Shown: positions 35,984 through 45,316, counted from the first letter of the stretch. The stretch is DNA of 64,000 bases from Anaerococcus octavius (GCF_900445265.1 NZ_UFTA01000002.1:124001-188000), one strand, 5' to 3'. A program made the numbers and translations. Notes: a model not told the origin generated them from the letters alone.

Positions 35984-35986
35984 ATA

Positions 35987-37306
35987 TTAAATAAACACCG
36001 GAACTATATATCTTAATAAGAAAATAATCGCTAGTCCATAAACTAGAGGACTTACTTCTTTACCTCTACCTGTTAATAGTTTTATACCAGCATAAGAAAT
36101 CATACCAAATGAAATACCCTCAGCAATAGAGTAAGTTGCAGGCATCATTAAAATAGTCATAAAAGCTGGGAAAGCTTCAGTAATGTCTGTAAAGTTTATT
36201 TCCACAACTGTTGATAGCATAAATAATCCAACTACTACAAGTGCAGCTGCAGTTGCTTGGGCTGGAATGATTGAAAATAGTGGAAAGAAAAATGCAGCGA
36301 TTGCAAAACAAAATGCAGTTGAAAGTGCAGTTAAACCTGTTCTACCACCTTCTGCAACACCAGCAGAAGATTCTACAAAAGTTGTAATAGTTGATGTTCC
36401 TAACAATGCACCGAATGTTGTACCAATAGCATCTGCTAAAAGTGCTTTTGATCCATCTTTTAAGTTTCCATCTTCATCTAACATATTAGCCTTGGTAGCA
36501 ACTCCAGTAAGAGTACCTAAAGTATCAAATATATCTACAAATAAAAATGAAAATAGTACTGAAAACATTTCAAAAGAAAAAATATTTGAAAAATCTAATT
36601 TAAAAGCTATTGGAGCAATTGTTGGCGGTTTTGACACTATAGCATTTCCGTCTGGAAGTTTTGAAACTCCAAGAATAAGTGAAATAATTGTAGATGCAAG
36701 AATCCCCCAAAGTAGAGCACCTTTTACATTTTTAGCTGTAAGAACAATCATAATAATAAGAGCGATAAAGAAAACTAAACCTTCTTTAGATGCTATATTA
36801 CCTAGTTCTAGTGAGATATCGCCGACTCCTACAATACCAGCATTTAATAAACCGATAAGGGCAATAAATAAACCTATAGCAACAGAAACTGCTTTTTTAA
36901 GATTTATAGGAATAGCATTAAATAAAGCTTCACGAACTCCTGTAAAAGAAAGAATAATAAAAATAAGACCCTCTAAAAATACTGCTGTTAGAGCAAATTG
37001 CCAGCTTTGACCCATTTGCATTACAACTGTATAAGTGAAAAATGCATTTAGACCCATACCTGCAGACAAACCAAAAGGCATATTTGCATAAAAGGCCATA
37101 ATTAGCATAGCAATTACAGAAGCTAAAATTGTAGCAGAAAATACAGCACCAGCATCCATGCCAGCATCAGAAAGTATAGCTGGATTTACAGCTAAAATAT
37201 AGCTCATAGTCATAAAAGTGGTAATGCCAGCCATTATTTCTGTTTTTTGATCTGTACCATGTTCACGTAACTTGAAAGTACGTTCATTAAACGACTCAAA
37301 TGCCAT
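35987..37306 (-). CDS. NCS2 family purine permease
   Basis: 439 residues, highly hydrophobic, with about 12-14 helices. FNERTFKLREHGTDQKTEIMAG and FMTMSYILAVNP are the AzgA/PbuG-type N-terminus. GLSAGMGLNAFFTYTVV and the FVDIFDTLGTLTGVA segment, which holds substrate-contacting acidic residues, are conserved. LGTSTITTFVESSAGVAEGGRTGL completes the pattern. Members import adenine, guanine or hypoxanthine with protons. AGGAGG lies before the ATG. No purine riboswitch is visible in the short leader. Confidence 0.94.
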   Translation of the reverse strand: MAFESFNERTFKLREHGTDQKTEIMAGITTFMTMSYILAVNPAILSDAGMDAGAVFSATILASVIAMLIMAFYANMPFGLSAGMGLNAFFTYTVVMQMGQSWQFALTAVFLEGLIFIILSFTGVREALFNAIPINLKKAVSVAIGLFIALIGLLNAGIVGVGDISLELGNIASKEGLVFFIALIIMIVLTAKNVKGALLWGILASTIISLILGVSKLPDGNAIVSKPPTIAPIAFKLDFSNIFSFEMFSVLFSFLFVDIFDTLGTLTGVATKANMLDEDGNLKDGSKALLADAIGTTFGALLGTSTITTFVESSAGVAEGGRTGLTALSTAFCFAIAAFFFPLFSIIPAQATAAALVVVGLFMLSTVVEINFTDITEAFPAFMTILMMPATYSIAEGISFGMISYAGIKLLTGRGKEVSPLVYGLAIIFLLRYIVPVFI

Positions 37307-37339
37307 TATATCCTCCTTAAAATAAAATGATACAGACCT

Positions 37340-37368
37340 ATTATACGCAAAATATTTATTTTTGCTAA
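37340..37368 (-). promoter_or_regulatory. promoter of the NCS2 permease gene
   Basis: Minus strand TTAGCA (37368-37363), 17-base spacer, TATAAT (37345-37340), 34 bases before the ATG. Confidence 0.65.
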
Positions 37369-37426
37369 AAATCTTTATTTTTTGAATTTTCTAAACTATA
37401 ATATATATATAAGTCATGGAGGGTTT

Positions 37427-38671
37427 ATGAGTACAAAAAACTTTATACAATTAATAGTAATAATTGTAGGAATAATGCTTTCGGCGTTTTTTTCGTCGTC
37501 GGAGACTGCTCTTACAAGTGTAAATATATTTAAAATTAGGCAAATGGAAAAAAATGGAGTAGAAAAAGCTCCCTTGGTAAAAAGATTAGTAGATAATATA
37601 GGCTCAGTTTTGACTACTATATTGATTGGAAATAATATAGTAAATATTGTTACTACAACAGTAGCAACAATTTTTTTTACCGAAGTTATGGGATCGAAGG
37701 GTGCAGTAATATCACCAATTATACTAACTATAGTTATTCTAATTTTTGGAGAAGTTACTCCCAAAAATATTGCAGCTGCAAATAGTGAAAAACTTGCCTT
37801 AAAAGTAGCAAGACCAATTAGGATTATTGATGTGATTTTAAAACCAATTAACTTAGTTTTAGGAAAAATCACAGGAGCAATGACTAAATTATTAATAGGC
37901 GAAGAAGAGAATTCAAATGTAGTTACAGAAGAAGACCTAAAAACTATAGTAGATGTTTCTGAAGAACAAGGTGTTATAAATAATGAAGAAAGTGAAATGA
38001 TTAATAATGTATTTGAGTTTGGTAACTCATATGTTTCAGATATTATGACTCCTAGAACAAATATGGAAGTCATTTCTATTGACTCGGATCAACAAGAGTT
38101 AAGAGATATGTTAAAAGAAACAAATCATTCAAGGATACCAGTTTATGGAAAAAATATTGACAATATCGTCGGTATCTTACATATGAAAGATATAGTTTCA
38201 CATATTGCTGATGGGAAAGGTCTAGTTTTAGAAGAGCTAGTAAGACCTGCCTATTATGTTTATGACAATATGCATATATTTGATTTATTTACAAATATGA
38301 GATCTGAAAATGTTTCGCTTGCTGTGGTAATAGACGAATATGGTGGAACTAGTGGACTAGTATCTATAGAAGATATTGTAGAAGAACTAGTTGGTGAAAT
38401 CGATGATGAGTATGATAAAGATAATCAAGATATATTTAAAATAGCTGAAAGAACTTATTTAGTAGAACCGTCATTGCACCTTAGTGATTTTAATGATTAC
38501 TTTAATTTAGAGCTTGAAGAAATTAAAAATGACTCTATAGGTGGTTTTGTTATCGATCATCTATCAAGAATACCAGTTCAAGGAGATATTGTAGAGGTCG
38601 ATAATATAAAAATTACTGTTGATGAAGTCGATAGATATAAGATTGAAAAGTTGAAAGTAGAATTTATTTAG
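37427..38671 (+). CDS. CNNM/CorC-type membrane protein with CBS pair (hemolysin family)
   Basis: 414 residues from the ATG at 37427, chosen for its GGAGGG RBS (37418-37423). The N-terminal DUF21/CNNM domain has three or four helices and the SSSETALTSVN motif near residue 25. A CBS pair follows (about residues 200-330), opened by SDIMTPRTNMEVIS. The C-terminal CorC_HlyC domain includes VSIEDIVEELVGEIDDEYD. Proteins of this kind (YhdP, YrkA, CorC) take part in magnesium export or homeostasis. The pyrophosphatase gene starts 9 bases downstream, suggesting an operon; magnesium and metal-dependent phosphate metabolism would be a plausible link. Confidence 0.9.
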   Translation: MSTKNFIQLIVIIVGIMLSAFFSSSETALTSVNIFKIRQMEKNGVEKAPLVKRLVDNIGSVLTTILIGNNIVNIVTTTVATIFFTEVMGSKGAVISPIILTIVILIFGEVTPKNIAAANSEKLALKVARPIRIIDVILKPINLVLGKITGAMTKLLIGEEENSNVVTEEDLKTIVDVSEEQGVINNEESEMINNVFEFGNSYVSDIMTPRTNMEVISIDSDQQELRDMLKETNHSRIPVYGKNIDNIVGILHMKDIVSHIADGKGLVLEELVRPAYYVYDNMHIFDLFTNMRSENVSLAVVIDEYGGTSGLVSIEDIVEELVGEIDDEYDKDNQDIFKIAERTYLVEPSLHLSDFNDYFNLELEEIKNDSIGGFVIDHLSRIPVQGDIVEVDNIKITVDEVDRYKIEKLKVEFI

Positions 38672-38680
38672 GGAGAGACA

Positions 38681-40330
38681 ATGAAAGATACAGTTTATAT
38701 AAGTGGCCATAAAAATCCAGATACAGATTCAATTATTTCTGCAATTTGTTATGCAGATTTAAAAAATAGGCAAGGATATGTAGATGCCATTCCAGTAAGA
38801 CTTGGCAATCTAAATCCAGAAACAAAATTTGTCCTAGATTATTTTAATGTGGAAGTTCCAGCTTTAAAAGAATCCATGCTTTTACAAGTAAAAGATTTAA
38901 ATTTTGATAGAGCATATGCTATAGATCCAATTATTCCAGTAAGGGTGGCTTGGGATATTTTTCAAGAAGGACTTACAAACTCTCTAGCGGTAGTAGATAA
39001 TGATGGCAAAATAATGGGTATAGCCTCACTTTCAAATATTACAAAATCTTATATGGATGTTTGGGATGATAAAATTATTGGAAGATCCAACACACCTATA
39101 GAAAATATTATCGATGTATTAGCTGCAAAATCCCTAGTTTTACCAGAAAATCCTCGTGACTTTGATGGCAAAATGACAGTTATGGCTATGAACGATGAAA
39201 ATCAAGATTTTGATACTTATTTTAGCGAGGGTGATATAGTAATTGTAGGTAATCGTACAGATTATTTAGACTATTTAATTGAAAGAAAAGTAGCCCTTGT
39301 AATATTAACAAATGGATCTAGCTTGGATAAGGATTTATTAGAAAATGCCTATAAAAATGGAGTTACAATCTTATCTACAGAATATAACACCTTTATGACA
39401 TCCAGACTTTTGCCAATGACTATTCCAGTTAGTCATGTAATGACAGAAGATGACTTAGTATATTTTTCTACAAATGATACTATAGATCTTGTAAGGGAAA
39501 CTATGGCTAAGTCAAGATTTAGATCATATCCAGTAGTTGATGAAAATAAAAAAGTAATAGGATCTATTTCTCGCTACCATTTGATTTCATCAAATATGAA
39601 AAAATTAATATTAGTAGATCATAATGAAAAAAATCAATCAATAGATGATATTGACCAAGCTGAGATAATGGAAATTATAGATCATCACAGAGTTGCAAAT
39701 ATTTCTACAACAGCTCCACTTTTTTATAGGGCAGAGCCTGTAGGATCAACAGCAACAATTATTTCAGAAATGTATTTTGAAAGTGGATTAAGACCATCAA
39801 AAAAAGTTGCAGGATTACTATGTGCAGCGATTATATCAGATACTCTTTTGTTTAGATCACCAACAACAACAGATGTTGATCGTAGAATACTTGACCGTAT
39901 GAGCAAAATTGCAGATATAAATCCAGAAGAGTTTGCCAACCAAATGTTTAAAGCGGGTACAAGTTTAAAAGAAAAATCTCCAGCAGATATTGTAGAAGGC
40001 GATGTAAAAACATTTACAATAGGTGGAGAAGATGTAAGAGTTGGTCAAGTTATGACAATGAATCCAGAAGAATTAGAACCGCTTCGTGATGAAATTACAA
40101 GTCTTATGCAAGCAAAAATAGAATCAAAAGGAGAATCTACATTTGTTTTAGTTCTAACAGATATATTTAATGAAACTAGTGAGCTTTTAGTTGTAGGTGA
40201 ACATGTGGAAGATATAGAAGAAGAATTTGGCAATAAGGTTACAAATGGTACTATTTCTGCACCGGGAGTTTTAAGTCGTAAAAAACAAGTCATACCAAGA
40301 CTAACAAATGCTTTTGTAAAAGCAGAGTAA
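38681..40330 (+). CDS. ppaC: manganese-dependent inorganic pyrophosphatase with CBS and DRTGG domains
   Basis: 549 residues. The N-terminal DHH part has SGHKNPDTDSIISAICYADL. A regulatory insert follows: CBS motif 1 (about residues 70-130), a DRTGG-type domain (about 150-245) and CBS motif 2 (about 250-305). The catalytic part resumes with MEIIDHHRVANI and AAIISDTLLFRSPTTT, then the DHHA2 domain. This is the nucleotide-regulated family II pyrophosphatase of Clostridia, controlled by AMP, ADP and Ap4A-type ligands. It drives biosynthesis by removing pyrophosphate. A terminator follows at once. Confidence 0.96.
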   Translation: MKDTVYISGHKNPDTDSIISAICYADLKNRQGYVDAIPVRLGNLNPETKFVLDYFNVEVPALKESMLLQVKDLNFDRAYAIDPIIPVRVAWDIFQEGLTNSLAVVDNDGKIMGIASLSNITKSYMDVWDDKIIGRSNTPIENIIDVLAAKSLVLPENPRDFDGKMTVMAMNDENQDFDTYFSEGDIVIVGNRTDYLDYLIERKVALVILTNGSSLDKDLLENAYKNGVTILSTEYNTFMTSRLLPMTIPVSHVMTEDDLVYFSTNDTIDLVRETMAKSRFRSYPVVDENKKVIGSISRYHLISSNMKKLILVDHNEKNQSIDDIDQAEIMEIIDHHRVANISTTAPLFYRAEPVGSTATIISEMYFESGLRPSKKVAGLLCAAIISDTLLFRSPTTTDVDRRILDRMSKIADINPEEFANQMFKAGTSLKEKSPADIVEGDVKTFTIGGEDVRVGQVMTMNPEELEPLRDEITSLMQAKIESKGESTFVLVLTDIFNETSELLVVGEHVEDIEEEFGNKVTNGTISAPGVLSRKKQVIPRLTNAFVKAE

Positions 40331-40333
40331 CAG

Positions 40334-40359
40334 AGTCCTAGCTTAAGCTAGGATTTTTT
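40334..40359 (+). terminator. intrinsic terminator after ppaC
   Basis: TCCTAGCTT pairs with AAGCTAGGA (perfect palindrome), followed by six Ts. Confidence 0.85.
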
Positions 40360-40403
40360 ATTTATATTATTTTAGGGTAAAAAATTATTAGGAGTGTGAG
40401 TGT

Positions 40404-40922
40404 ATGGATGAAATAATGGATTTATATGATAGAAATAGGCAAATAACAAAAAATACCTACATAAGAGGAAGTGCCCAACCCAAAGGTTTTTTTAGATTAG
40501 TAGTTCATGTTTGTATTTTTAATAGTAAGGGAGAACTATTAATCCAACAAAGAACCTATAATAAAAAAATGCCTGGCCTATGGGATGTAACATGTGGAGG
40601 AGCGGTTTCTACAAAAGAATCATCTTCTCAAGGAGCACAAAGAGAATTATCAGAAGAACTTGGCATAAATATAGACTTTTCAAAAATAAGACCAAGCTTA
40701 ACTGCTAATTTTCCACAAGGCTTTGATGATTTTTATATTTTACACGGTGATATAAATTTAGATGATTTAATACTTCAAAAAGAAGAAGTAGCAGATGCTA
40801 GGTGGGAAAATCTAGAAGGAGTTCTTGCTTTAAGACGAGCAGATAAATTTGTAGGCTACAAGGAATCATTTATTAGGTTTTTATTTGATTTAAGCCGTGA
40901 TAATAGGTACGTGGATATATAA
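40404..40922 (+). CDS. Nudix hydrolase
   Basis: 172 residues. The Nudix box GAVSTKESSSQGAQ followed by RELSEELGI matches Gx5Ex7REUxEExGU exactly. The N-terminus DEIMDLYDRNRQITKNTYIRG and RLVVHVCIFNSKGELLIQQR resemble the YfcD/IPP-isomerase-like group often annotated as generic Nudix proteins. Substrate cannot be assigned. AGGAG lies before the ATG; GGGTAA (40375-40380) upstream may be part of the -10 region. The DUF1648 gene follows after 25 bases. Confidence 0.92.
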   Translation: MDEIMDLYDRNRQITKNTYIRGSAQPKGFFRLVVHVCIFNSKGELLIQQRTYNKKMPGLWDVTCGGAVSTKESSSQGAQRELSEELGINIDFSKIRPSLTANFPQGFDDFYILHGDINLDDLILQKEEVADARWENLEGVLALRRADKFVGYKESFIRFLFDLSRDNRYVDI

Positions 40923-40947
40923 TTAGAATAAGAAAGGAAGCAAGTTT

Positions 40948-41271
40948 ATGAAAAAAACTAGTTTCACCAAGGCTTATCTATTTCTAAGGATAGCATTTAG
41001 TTTATTATTAGTTATTGGAATAATAAATTTTAAAAATTTACCTGACCTCATACCAATCCATTGGAATGGCAGTGGAGAAGTCAATAATAGTATAGAAAAG
41101 GGGCACTTTCTAATTAGTATCTGGATAATTTATTCAGCTACACTTTTAATAGATAAAATAGCATATAAAAGAGCAGATTATAAAGACAATAGAACTAGCA
41201 ATATTATTATCATAGTTGTCTTAACTTTATTTCTTTTAAATTTTGCTTACTTATTACTAAGATATATATAA
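40948..41271 (+). CDS. DUF1648 small membrane protein
   Basis: 107 residues with AAAGGA upstream. LPDLIPIHWNGSGEVNNSIEKG is the DUF1648 signature, found at the N-terminus of SdpI-like immunity proteins and in many small membrane proteins. Three hydrophobic helices are visible (about residues 10-28, 50-70 and 85-105). The full SdpI domain is not present. Function unknown. It ends in a hairpin shared with the convergent DUF1858 gene. Confidence 0.8.
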   Translation: MKKTSFTKAYLFLRIAFSLLLVIGIINFKNLPDLIPIHWNGSGEVNNSIEKGHFLISIWIIYSATLLIDKIAYKRADYKDNRTSNIIIIVVLTLFLLNFAYLLLRYI

Positions 41272-41273
41272 AT

Positions 41274-41304
41274 AAAAAAACTCGAAGCTTAAGCTCCGAG
41301 TTTT
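41274..41304. terminator. bidirectional terminator between DUF1648 and DUF1858 genes
   Basis: ACTCG-A-AGCTT pairs with AAGCT-C-CGAGT (one A-C mismatch), with A and T runs on either side. Confidence 0.75.
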
Positions 41305-41518
41305 ATTTATTTAATTCCTCAAGTAGGTATTCTGGGTCCATGCCGTGTACCATGCATGCTTCATCAAGTGTTTCGTACAATGAAGATGGACATGCGATGC
41401 AACCCATACCTGCCATAAGGAGAGTGTTTATTGATTCTGGTTTTGCCTGGATGATATCACCAATTAACATATCGCGGGTGATTTCAACTTTGCCAGTTGT
41501 TTGTTTAGTATCTTCCAT
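41303..41518 (-). CDS. DUF1858 domain protein
   Basis: 71 residues, RBS AAGGGGG before the ATG. ITRDMLIGDIIQAKPESINTLLMAGMGCIACP is the DUF1858/ScdA-N pattern: a helical domain with a GMGCxxCP motif whose cysteines (in MGCIACP) may bind a metal or act in redox chemistry. Related domains occur in the iron-sulfur repair protein ScdA/RIC and in hybrid-cluster partners. Here it stands alone, so its role is unknown. Confidence 0.88.
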   Translation of the reverse strand: MEDTKQTTGKVEITRDMLIGDIIQAKPESINTLLMAGMGCIACPSSLYETLDEACMVHGMDPEYLLEELNK

Positions 41519-41644
41519 TCTAGTACCCCCTTTTATATATTTATAGTACTACAAAATGCACTATTAGCAAGTAACTTACTAGGGATTAAACTTTCTCTTA
41601 ACATTTAGTATAATAATAGAAAATCTAAGAAAGGTCAATAGAAA

Positions 41645-42004
41645 ATGCAAGAAAAAGAATTATTAATGGATGAAATTTTAGAATTAAGAGAAAAACTAAA
41701 AGAAAAAAATGAAATGATAAGTAATTTGGGTAAAAACGTATCGTTTTTTCAATTATTTATTATCCCTTTAATAATAGCAGGTCTAACAACGCTAATTATA
41801 AGGCAAATCCCTATTAGTGATAATCAAAGTGTGGGATTTTTTATAGTAATTTTTATTGTTAGTATAAGTATTGCAACTATTATTAATAAAAAGAAAATAG
41901 CAAATAGGAAACAAGAACTAATAAATGAGAGAATTGCCATACAAAAAGCTCTAGTAAAAAAAGGAAAAGATCTAAGTGAGCTTGAAAATAATATTGAAAA
42001 GTAG
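41645..42004 (+). CDS. small membrane protein with flanking coiled coils
   Basis: 119 residues, weak RBS (AAGAAAGG). A charged helical N-terminus (about residues 1-35) leads to two hydrophobic segments, VSFFQLFIIPLIIAGLTTLII and SVGFFIVIFIVSISIATII, and then a Lys/Glu-rich helical C-terminus. No known family recognised. Its last codons overlap the predicted -35 region of the htpG promoter (TTGAAA, 41994-41999). Coding status rests on an uninterrupted frame with plausible topology. Confidence 0.6.
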   Translation: MQEKELLMDEILELREKLKEKNEMISNLGKNVSFFQLFIIPLIIAGLTTLIIRQIPISDNQSVGFFIVIFIVSISIATIINKKKIANRKQELINERIAIQKALVKKGKDLSELENNIEK

Positions 42005-42021
42005 AGGCTTGTTAGTATAAT
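41994..42021 (+). promoter_or_regulatory. promoter of htpG
   Basis: TTGAAA (41994-41999), 16-base spacer, TATAAT (42016-42021). The CIRCE-like operator starts 2 bases after the -10. Confidence 0.7.
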
Positions 42022-42022
42022 A

Positions 42023-42049
42023 TTAGCAGTTAGACTACTAGAGTGCTAA
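42023..42049 (+). promoter_or_regulatory. CIRCE element (HrcA operator) in front of htpG
   Basis: TTAGCAGTT-N9-GAGTGCTAA. The consensus is TTAGCACTC-N9-GAGTGCTAA: the right arm is exact, the left arm differs at two of nine bases and the 9-base spacer is exact. It lies between the -10 and the RBS (AGGAGG, 42049-42054), where HrcA would block transcription. It implies heat-shock control of htpG by HrcA. Confidence 0.85.
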
Positions 42050-42058
42050 GGAGGAAAA

Positions 42059-43900
42059 ATGAAACAAGAATTTAAAGCTGAAGCCCAAAAAGTCATGGAT
42101 TTGATGATTAATTCCATATACACAAATAAAGAGATTTTCCTAAGAGAATTAATTTCAAATGCATCTGACGCTTTGGATAAGCTATATTATAAAGATTTAA
42201 AATCAGATAGTGAAACAAATAAAGATGATTATTATATACAAATCATTCCAGATAGAGAAAATCGTACTTTAACCATAAAAGATACTGGTATAGGTATGGA
42301 TGAAAATGAATTAGTTGAAAATCTAGGAACTATTGCTAAATCAGGTACAGATAGTTTTAAAAAATCTGTAGAAAATTCTGATATAAAAGACTTGATTGGT
42401 CAATTTGGTGTAGGATTTTATTCTGCTTTTATGGTTGCTGATAAGGTTATAGTTAAAACTAAGAAATATGGATCAGATACTGGATATATATGGGAAAGTG
42501 AAAATGCTGATGGCTTTGAAATATCAGAAACTGATCAAGAAGATAATGGTACAGCAATCACACTTTTCTTAAAGGAAAATACAGAAGATGAAAATTTTGA
42601 TGAATATCTAGATCAGTTTAAAATTAAAAATTTAGTAAATAAATATTCAAACTACATCCGCTATCCAATCAAAATGGAAGTTACAAAAACAAGGCTTGCT
42701 GAAGATAGCACAGAAGAAGACCCAAAATATGAAGACTATAAAGAGTTAGATGTTTTAAATTCTGAAACACCAATTTGGAAGAAAAATAAAAGTGATTTAG
42801 CTGATGAAGACTACATTAATTTCTACCAAGATCAACATTTTGGCTTTGATGAACCACTATCATGGATTCATTTTAAGGTAGAGGGGGCAGTTCAATTTAA
42901 AGCACTAATCTACATTCCTAAAAAAGCACCATTTGATTATTATTCAAAAGATTATCAAAAAGGCTTGCAATTATACACCCACGGTGTAAAAATTATGGAA
43001 CGCAGTGAAGATTTATTACATGATGCTTATTCATTTGCTAAAGGTGTTGTAGAAAGTGATGATTTAACTTTAAATATTTCAAGAGAAACGCTACAACAAG
43101 ATAGGCAATTAAGAGTAATATCCAAGCAAATTAACAAAAAAATCAACAAACACTTATTAGACTTACAAAAAAATGAACCTGAAAAGTATAGTGAATTCTT
43201 TAAAGAGTTTGGAAACAATATAAAAGTTGCAATCTATGAAGCCTACGGCTCAAACAAAGAAGAATTACAAGATTTATTACTTTTTCATTCTAAAAATGAA
43301 GACAAACTTATATCTTTAAGAGAGTATAAAGAAAATGCAAAATCAAGTGAGGAAAATATCTTATATGCTACAGGAGATTCTCTAGAAAAGATTAAAAATT
43401 CACCAGCCCTAGCTATGGTAGATGAAGATAGCGATGTATTATTGCTAGATGAAGCAATAGATGAATTTTTAATAAAAATGCTAGAAGAATATGATGGATT
43501 AAGCTTTAAATCATTAGCAGAAGAAGATGACAGTGAAGTTGAAAATGAAGATCAAAAAGATTTAGTAGGAAAACTTTTAGAAAATCTACCAGATGATGTT
43601 GTAGATATCAAATTTAACGAAAAAATGGGCGATATCCCAGCAATGATTAAGCAAAGAGGGGATATTTCTATAGAAATGGAAAAAGCTCTAAAAAATAATC
43701 CTCAAGGTCCAGCTATAAAAGCAGAAAAAGTTCTAGAAATTAATAAAAACTCTAAGGCTTATGAACTTTTAGAAAATGCAAAAGATGATGAAAATAAAAA
43801 TGAAATTGTAAATTTACTACTAGATCAAGCAAAACTAATAGAAGGTCTAGAAATAGAAGATCCAGTATCCTATACAAAAAATATTTGGAAATTAATCTAG
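42059..43900 (+). CDS. htpG: molecular chaperone HtpG (Hsp90)
   Basis: 613 residues with AGGAGG upstream. The N-terminal GHKL ATPase has NIYTNKEIFLRELISNASDALDK-type sequence (here SIYTNKEIFLRELISNASDA), DTGIGMDENEL, GTIAKSGT and GQFGVGFYSAFMVAD. Middle and C-terminal dimerisation domains are complete, with acidic inserts near residues 215-225 and 485-500. HtpG remodels client proteins with the DnaK system. The M18 aminopeptidase gene follows after 8 bases and may share its CIRCE-controlled mRNA. Confidence 0.97.
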   Translation: MKQEFKAEAQKVMDLMINSIYTNKEIFLRELISNASDALDKLYYKDLKSDSETNKDDYYIQIIPDRENRTLTIKDTGIGMDENELVENLGTIAKSGTDSFKKSVENSDIKDLIGQFGVGFYSAFMVADKVIVKTKKYGSDTGYIWESENADGFEISETDQEDNGTAITLFLKENTEDENFDEYLDQFKIKNLVNKYSNYIRYPIKMEVTKTRLAEDSTEEDPKYEDYKELDVLNSETPIWKKNKSDLADEDYINFYQDQHFGFDEPLSWIHFKVEGAVQFKALIYIPKKAPFDYYSKDYQKGLQLYTHGVKIMERSEDLLHDAYSFAKGVVESDDLTLNISRETLQQDRQLRVISKQINKKINKHLLDLQKNEPEKYSEFFKEFGNNIKVAIYEAYGSNKEELQDLLLFHSKNEDKLISLREYKENAKSSEENILYATGDSLEKIKNSPALAMVDEDSDVLLLDEAIDEFLIKMLEEYDGLSFKSLAEEDDSEVENEDQKDLVGKLLENLPDDVVDIKFNEKMGDIPAMIKQRGDISIEMEKALKNNPQGPAIKAEKVLEINKNSKAYELLENAKDDENKNEIVNLLLDQAKLIEGLEIEDPVSYTKNIWKLI

Positions 43901-43908
43901 AGGATAAT

Positions 43909-45291
43909 ATGGAATATAAAAGAAAAAATGTTTGGCTAAACATTGATGATCAGCAAAAAAACGAATTAGAAGAAATTTCAAAAGATTATATAGATTTTTT
44001 AAATGTGGCAAAAACAGAAAGGCTTGCTACAAATGAAATTATAAAAAGGGCACAAGCAGCTGGTTTTGTGAATCTTGAAGAAAAAATAAATAATAATTCT
44101 ATAAAAGCTGGTGACAAAGTTTATACAGTAAATAAAAATAAGGCTGTGGCTTTATTTGTAATAGGAAGTGAAGATTTAGAAAAAGGTATGAGCATAGTAG
44201 GAGCTCATACTGATTCTCCAAGACTAGATTTAAAGCCGGTTCCTCTTTCTGAAGATACACAAATCGCATATTTTAAAACTCATTATTATGGTGGAATTAA
44301 AAAATATCAATGGACAACAATTCCATTAGCCTTGCATGGTGTAGTTTTTAATAAAAATGGAGAAAAAATAGAAGTAGCTATTGGAGAAAATGATGATGAA
44401 CCAGTATTTACAATCTCAGAATTACTAATTCACTTATCTAAAAAAATGATGCAAAAATCCGCCAATGAAGTAATAGAAGGTGAGCAATTAAAAGTAATTG
44501 TAGGATCTATACCATTAGCTGATGAAGAAGATAATCCGGTTAAGAAAAATATTTTAAAAATCCTCAATGAAAAATATGGCATAGAAGAAGAAGATTTTAT
44601 CACAGCAGAATTTGAAGTGGTGCCAGCTATTAAAGCCCGTAACGCAGGATTAGATAATTCTATGATTATTGCTCATGGTCAAGATGATAGAGTTTGTGCA
44701 TATAGTGCATTAAATGCGATTTTAAAAATAGAAGACCCAGCAAAAACATCAGTAGCACTATTTGTAGATAAAGAAGAGATAGGCTCTCGTGGTGCTACAG
44801 CAATGACCTCTCAATTTTTCGAAAATGCAGTCTTAGAACTATTAAATATAGAAGAAAAAGTAAATTTGATTAGTCTAAAAAGATCTCTAGCAAATTCAAA
44901 AGTGCTTTCTGCAGATGTAACTATGGCCTATGATCCAAACTTTAAAGATGTATCAGAAATAGATAATGCAGCTCAATTTGGTTGTGGAGTTGCCCTTACT
45001 AAATACACAGGTAGTGGTGGAAAAGGTGGATCTAATGATGCCAATGCAGAATATTTATCTGAAATAAGATTAGCATTTGAAAAAGATAAGGTAATTTACC
45101 AAACTGGCGAACTAGGTGCAGTTGATGCAGGTGGTGGCGGAACAATTGCCTTTATACTTGCTGAATATGGCATGGATGTTGTCGATTGTGGTACACCAGT
45201 TATATCTATGCATGCTCCAACAGAATTAGTAAGCAAAGCGGATTTATATGAAACAATTTTAGCTTACAAATCTTTTTATAAAAATATTTGA
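43909..45291 (+). CDS. M18 family aminopeptidase (aminopeptidase 1 type)
   Basis: 460 residues from the ATG at 43909 (RBS AGAGGA). GAHTDSPRLDLKPVPL, a long insert with FITAEFEVVPAIKARNAGLDNSM, GQDDRVCAYSALNA, DKEEIGSRGATAM, SADVTMAYDPNF and PVISMHAPTELVSKADLYET give the M18 metal site. The insert makes it longer than the M18 protein at 34362, which it resembles only in the catalytic core. A role in peptide catabolism is expected. It is close behind htpG, so heat-shock induction is possible. Its stop codon lies inside the -35 box of the first veg promoter. Confidence 0.93.
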   Translation: MEYKRKNVWLNIDDQQKNELEEISKDYIDFLNVAKTERLATNEIIKRAQAAGFVNLEEKINNNSIKAGDKVYTVNKNKAVALFVIGSEDLEKGMSIVGAHTDSPRLDLKPVPLSEDTQIAYFKTHYYGGIKKYQWTTIPLALHGVVFNKNGEKIEVAIGENDDEPVFTISELLIHLSKKMMQKSANEVIEGEQLKVIVGSIPLADEEDNPVKKNILKILNEKYGIEEEDFITAEFEVVPAIKARNAGLDNSMIIAHGQDDRVCAYSALNAILKIEDPAKTSVALFVDKEEIGSRGATAMTSQFFENAVLELLNIEEKVNLISLKRSLANSKVLSADVTMAYDPNFKDVSEIDNAAQFGCGVALTKYTGSGGKGGSNDANAEYLSEIRLAFEKDKVIYQTGELGAVDAGGGGTIAFILAEYGMDVVDCGTPVISMHAPTELVSKADLYETILAYKSFYKNI

Positions 45292-45316
45292 CATAGTATT
45301 ATTCTTTTAGTATAAT
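45288..45316 (+). promoter_or_regulatory. veg promoter P1
   Basis: TTGACA (45288-45293), 17-base spacer, TATAAT (45311-45316): exact sigma-A consensus at both hexamers. Confidence 0.85.

Noticed and set aside
36183-37010. Plus-strand open frame of 275 codons
   Set aside because: It lies fully antisense to the NCS2 permease gene, is Ser/Thr/Pro-rich with no recognisable motif and has no RBS. It is a shadow of the permease's biased codons.
37307-37345. Purine riboswitch before the NCS2 permease gene
   Set aside because: The leader from the predicted promoter is about 30 bases and has no hairpin pair of the right form.
37414-38073. Minus-strand open frame of 219 codons
   Set aside because: Antisense to the CNNM/CBS gene, which has a clear RBS and domains. 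The frame's product resembles nothing.
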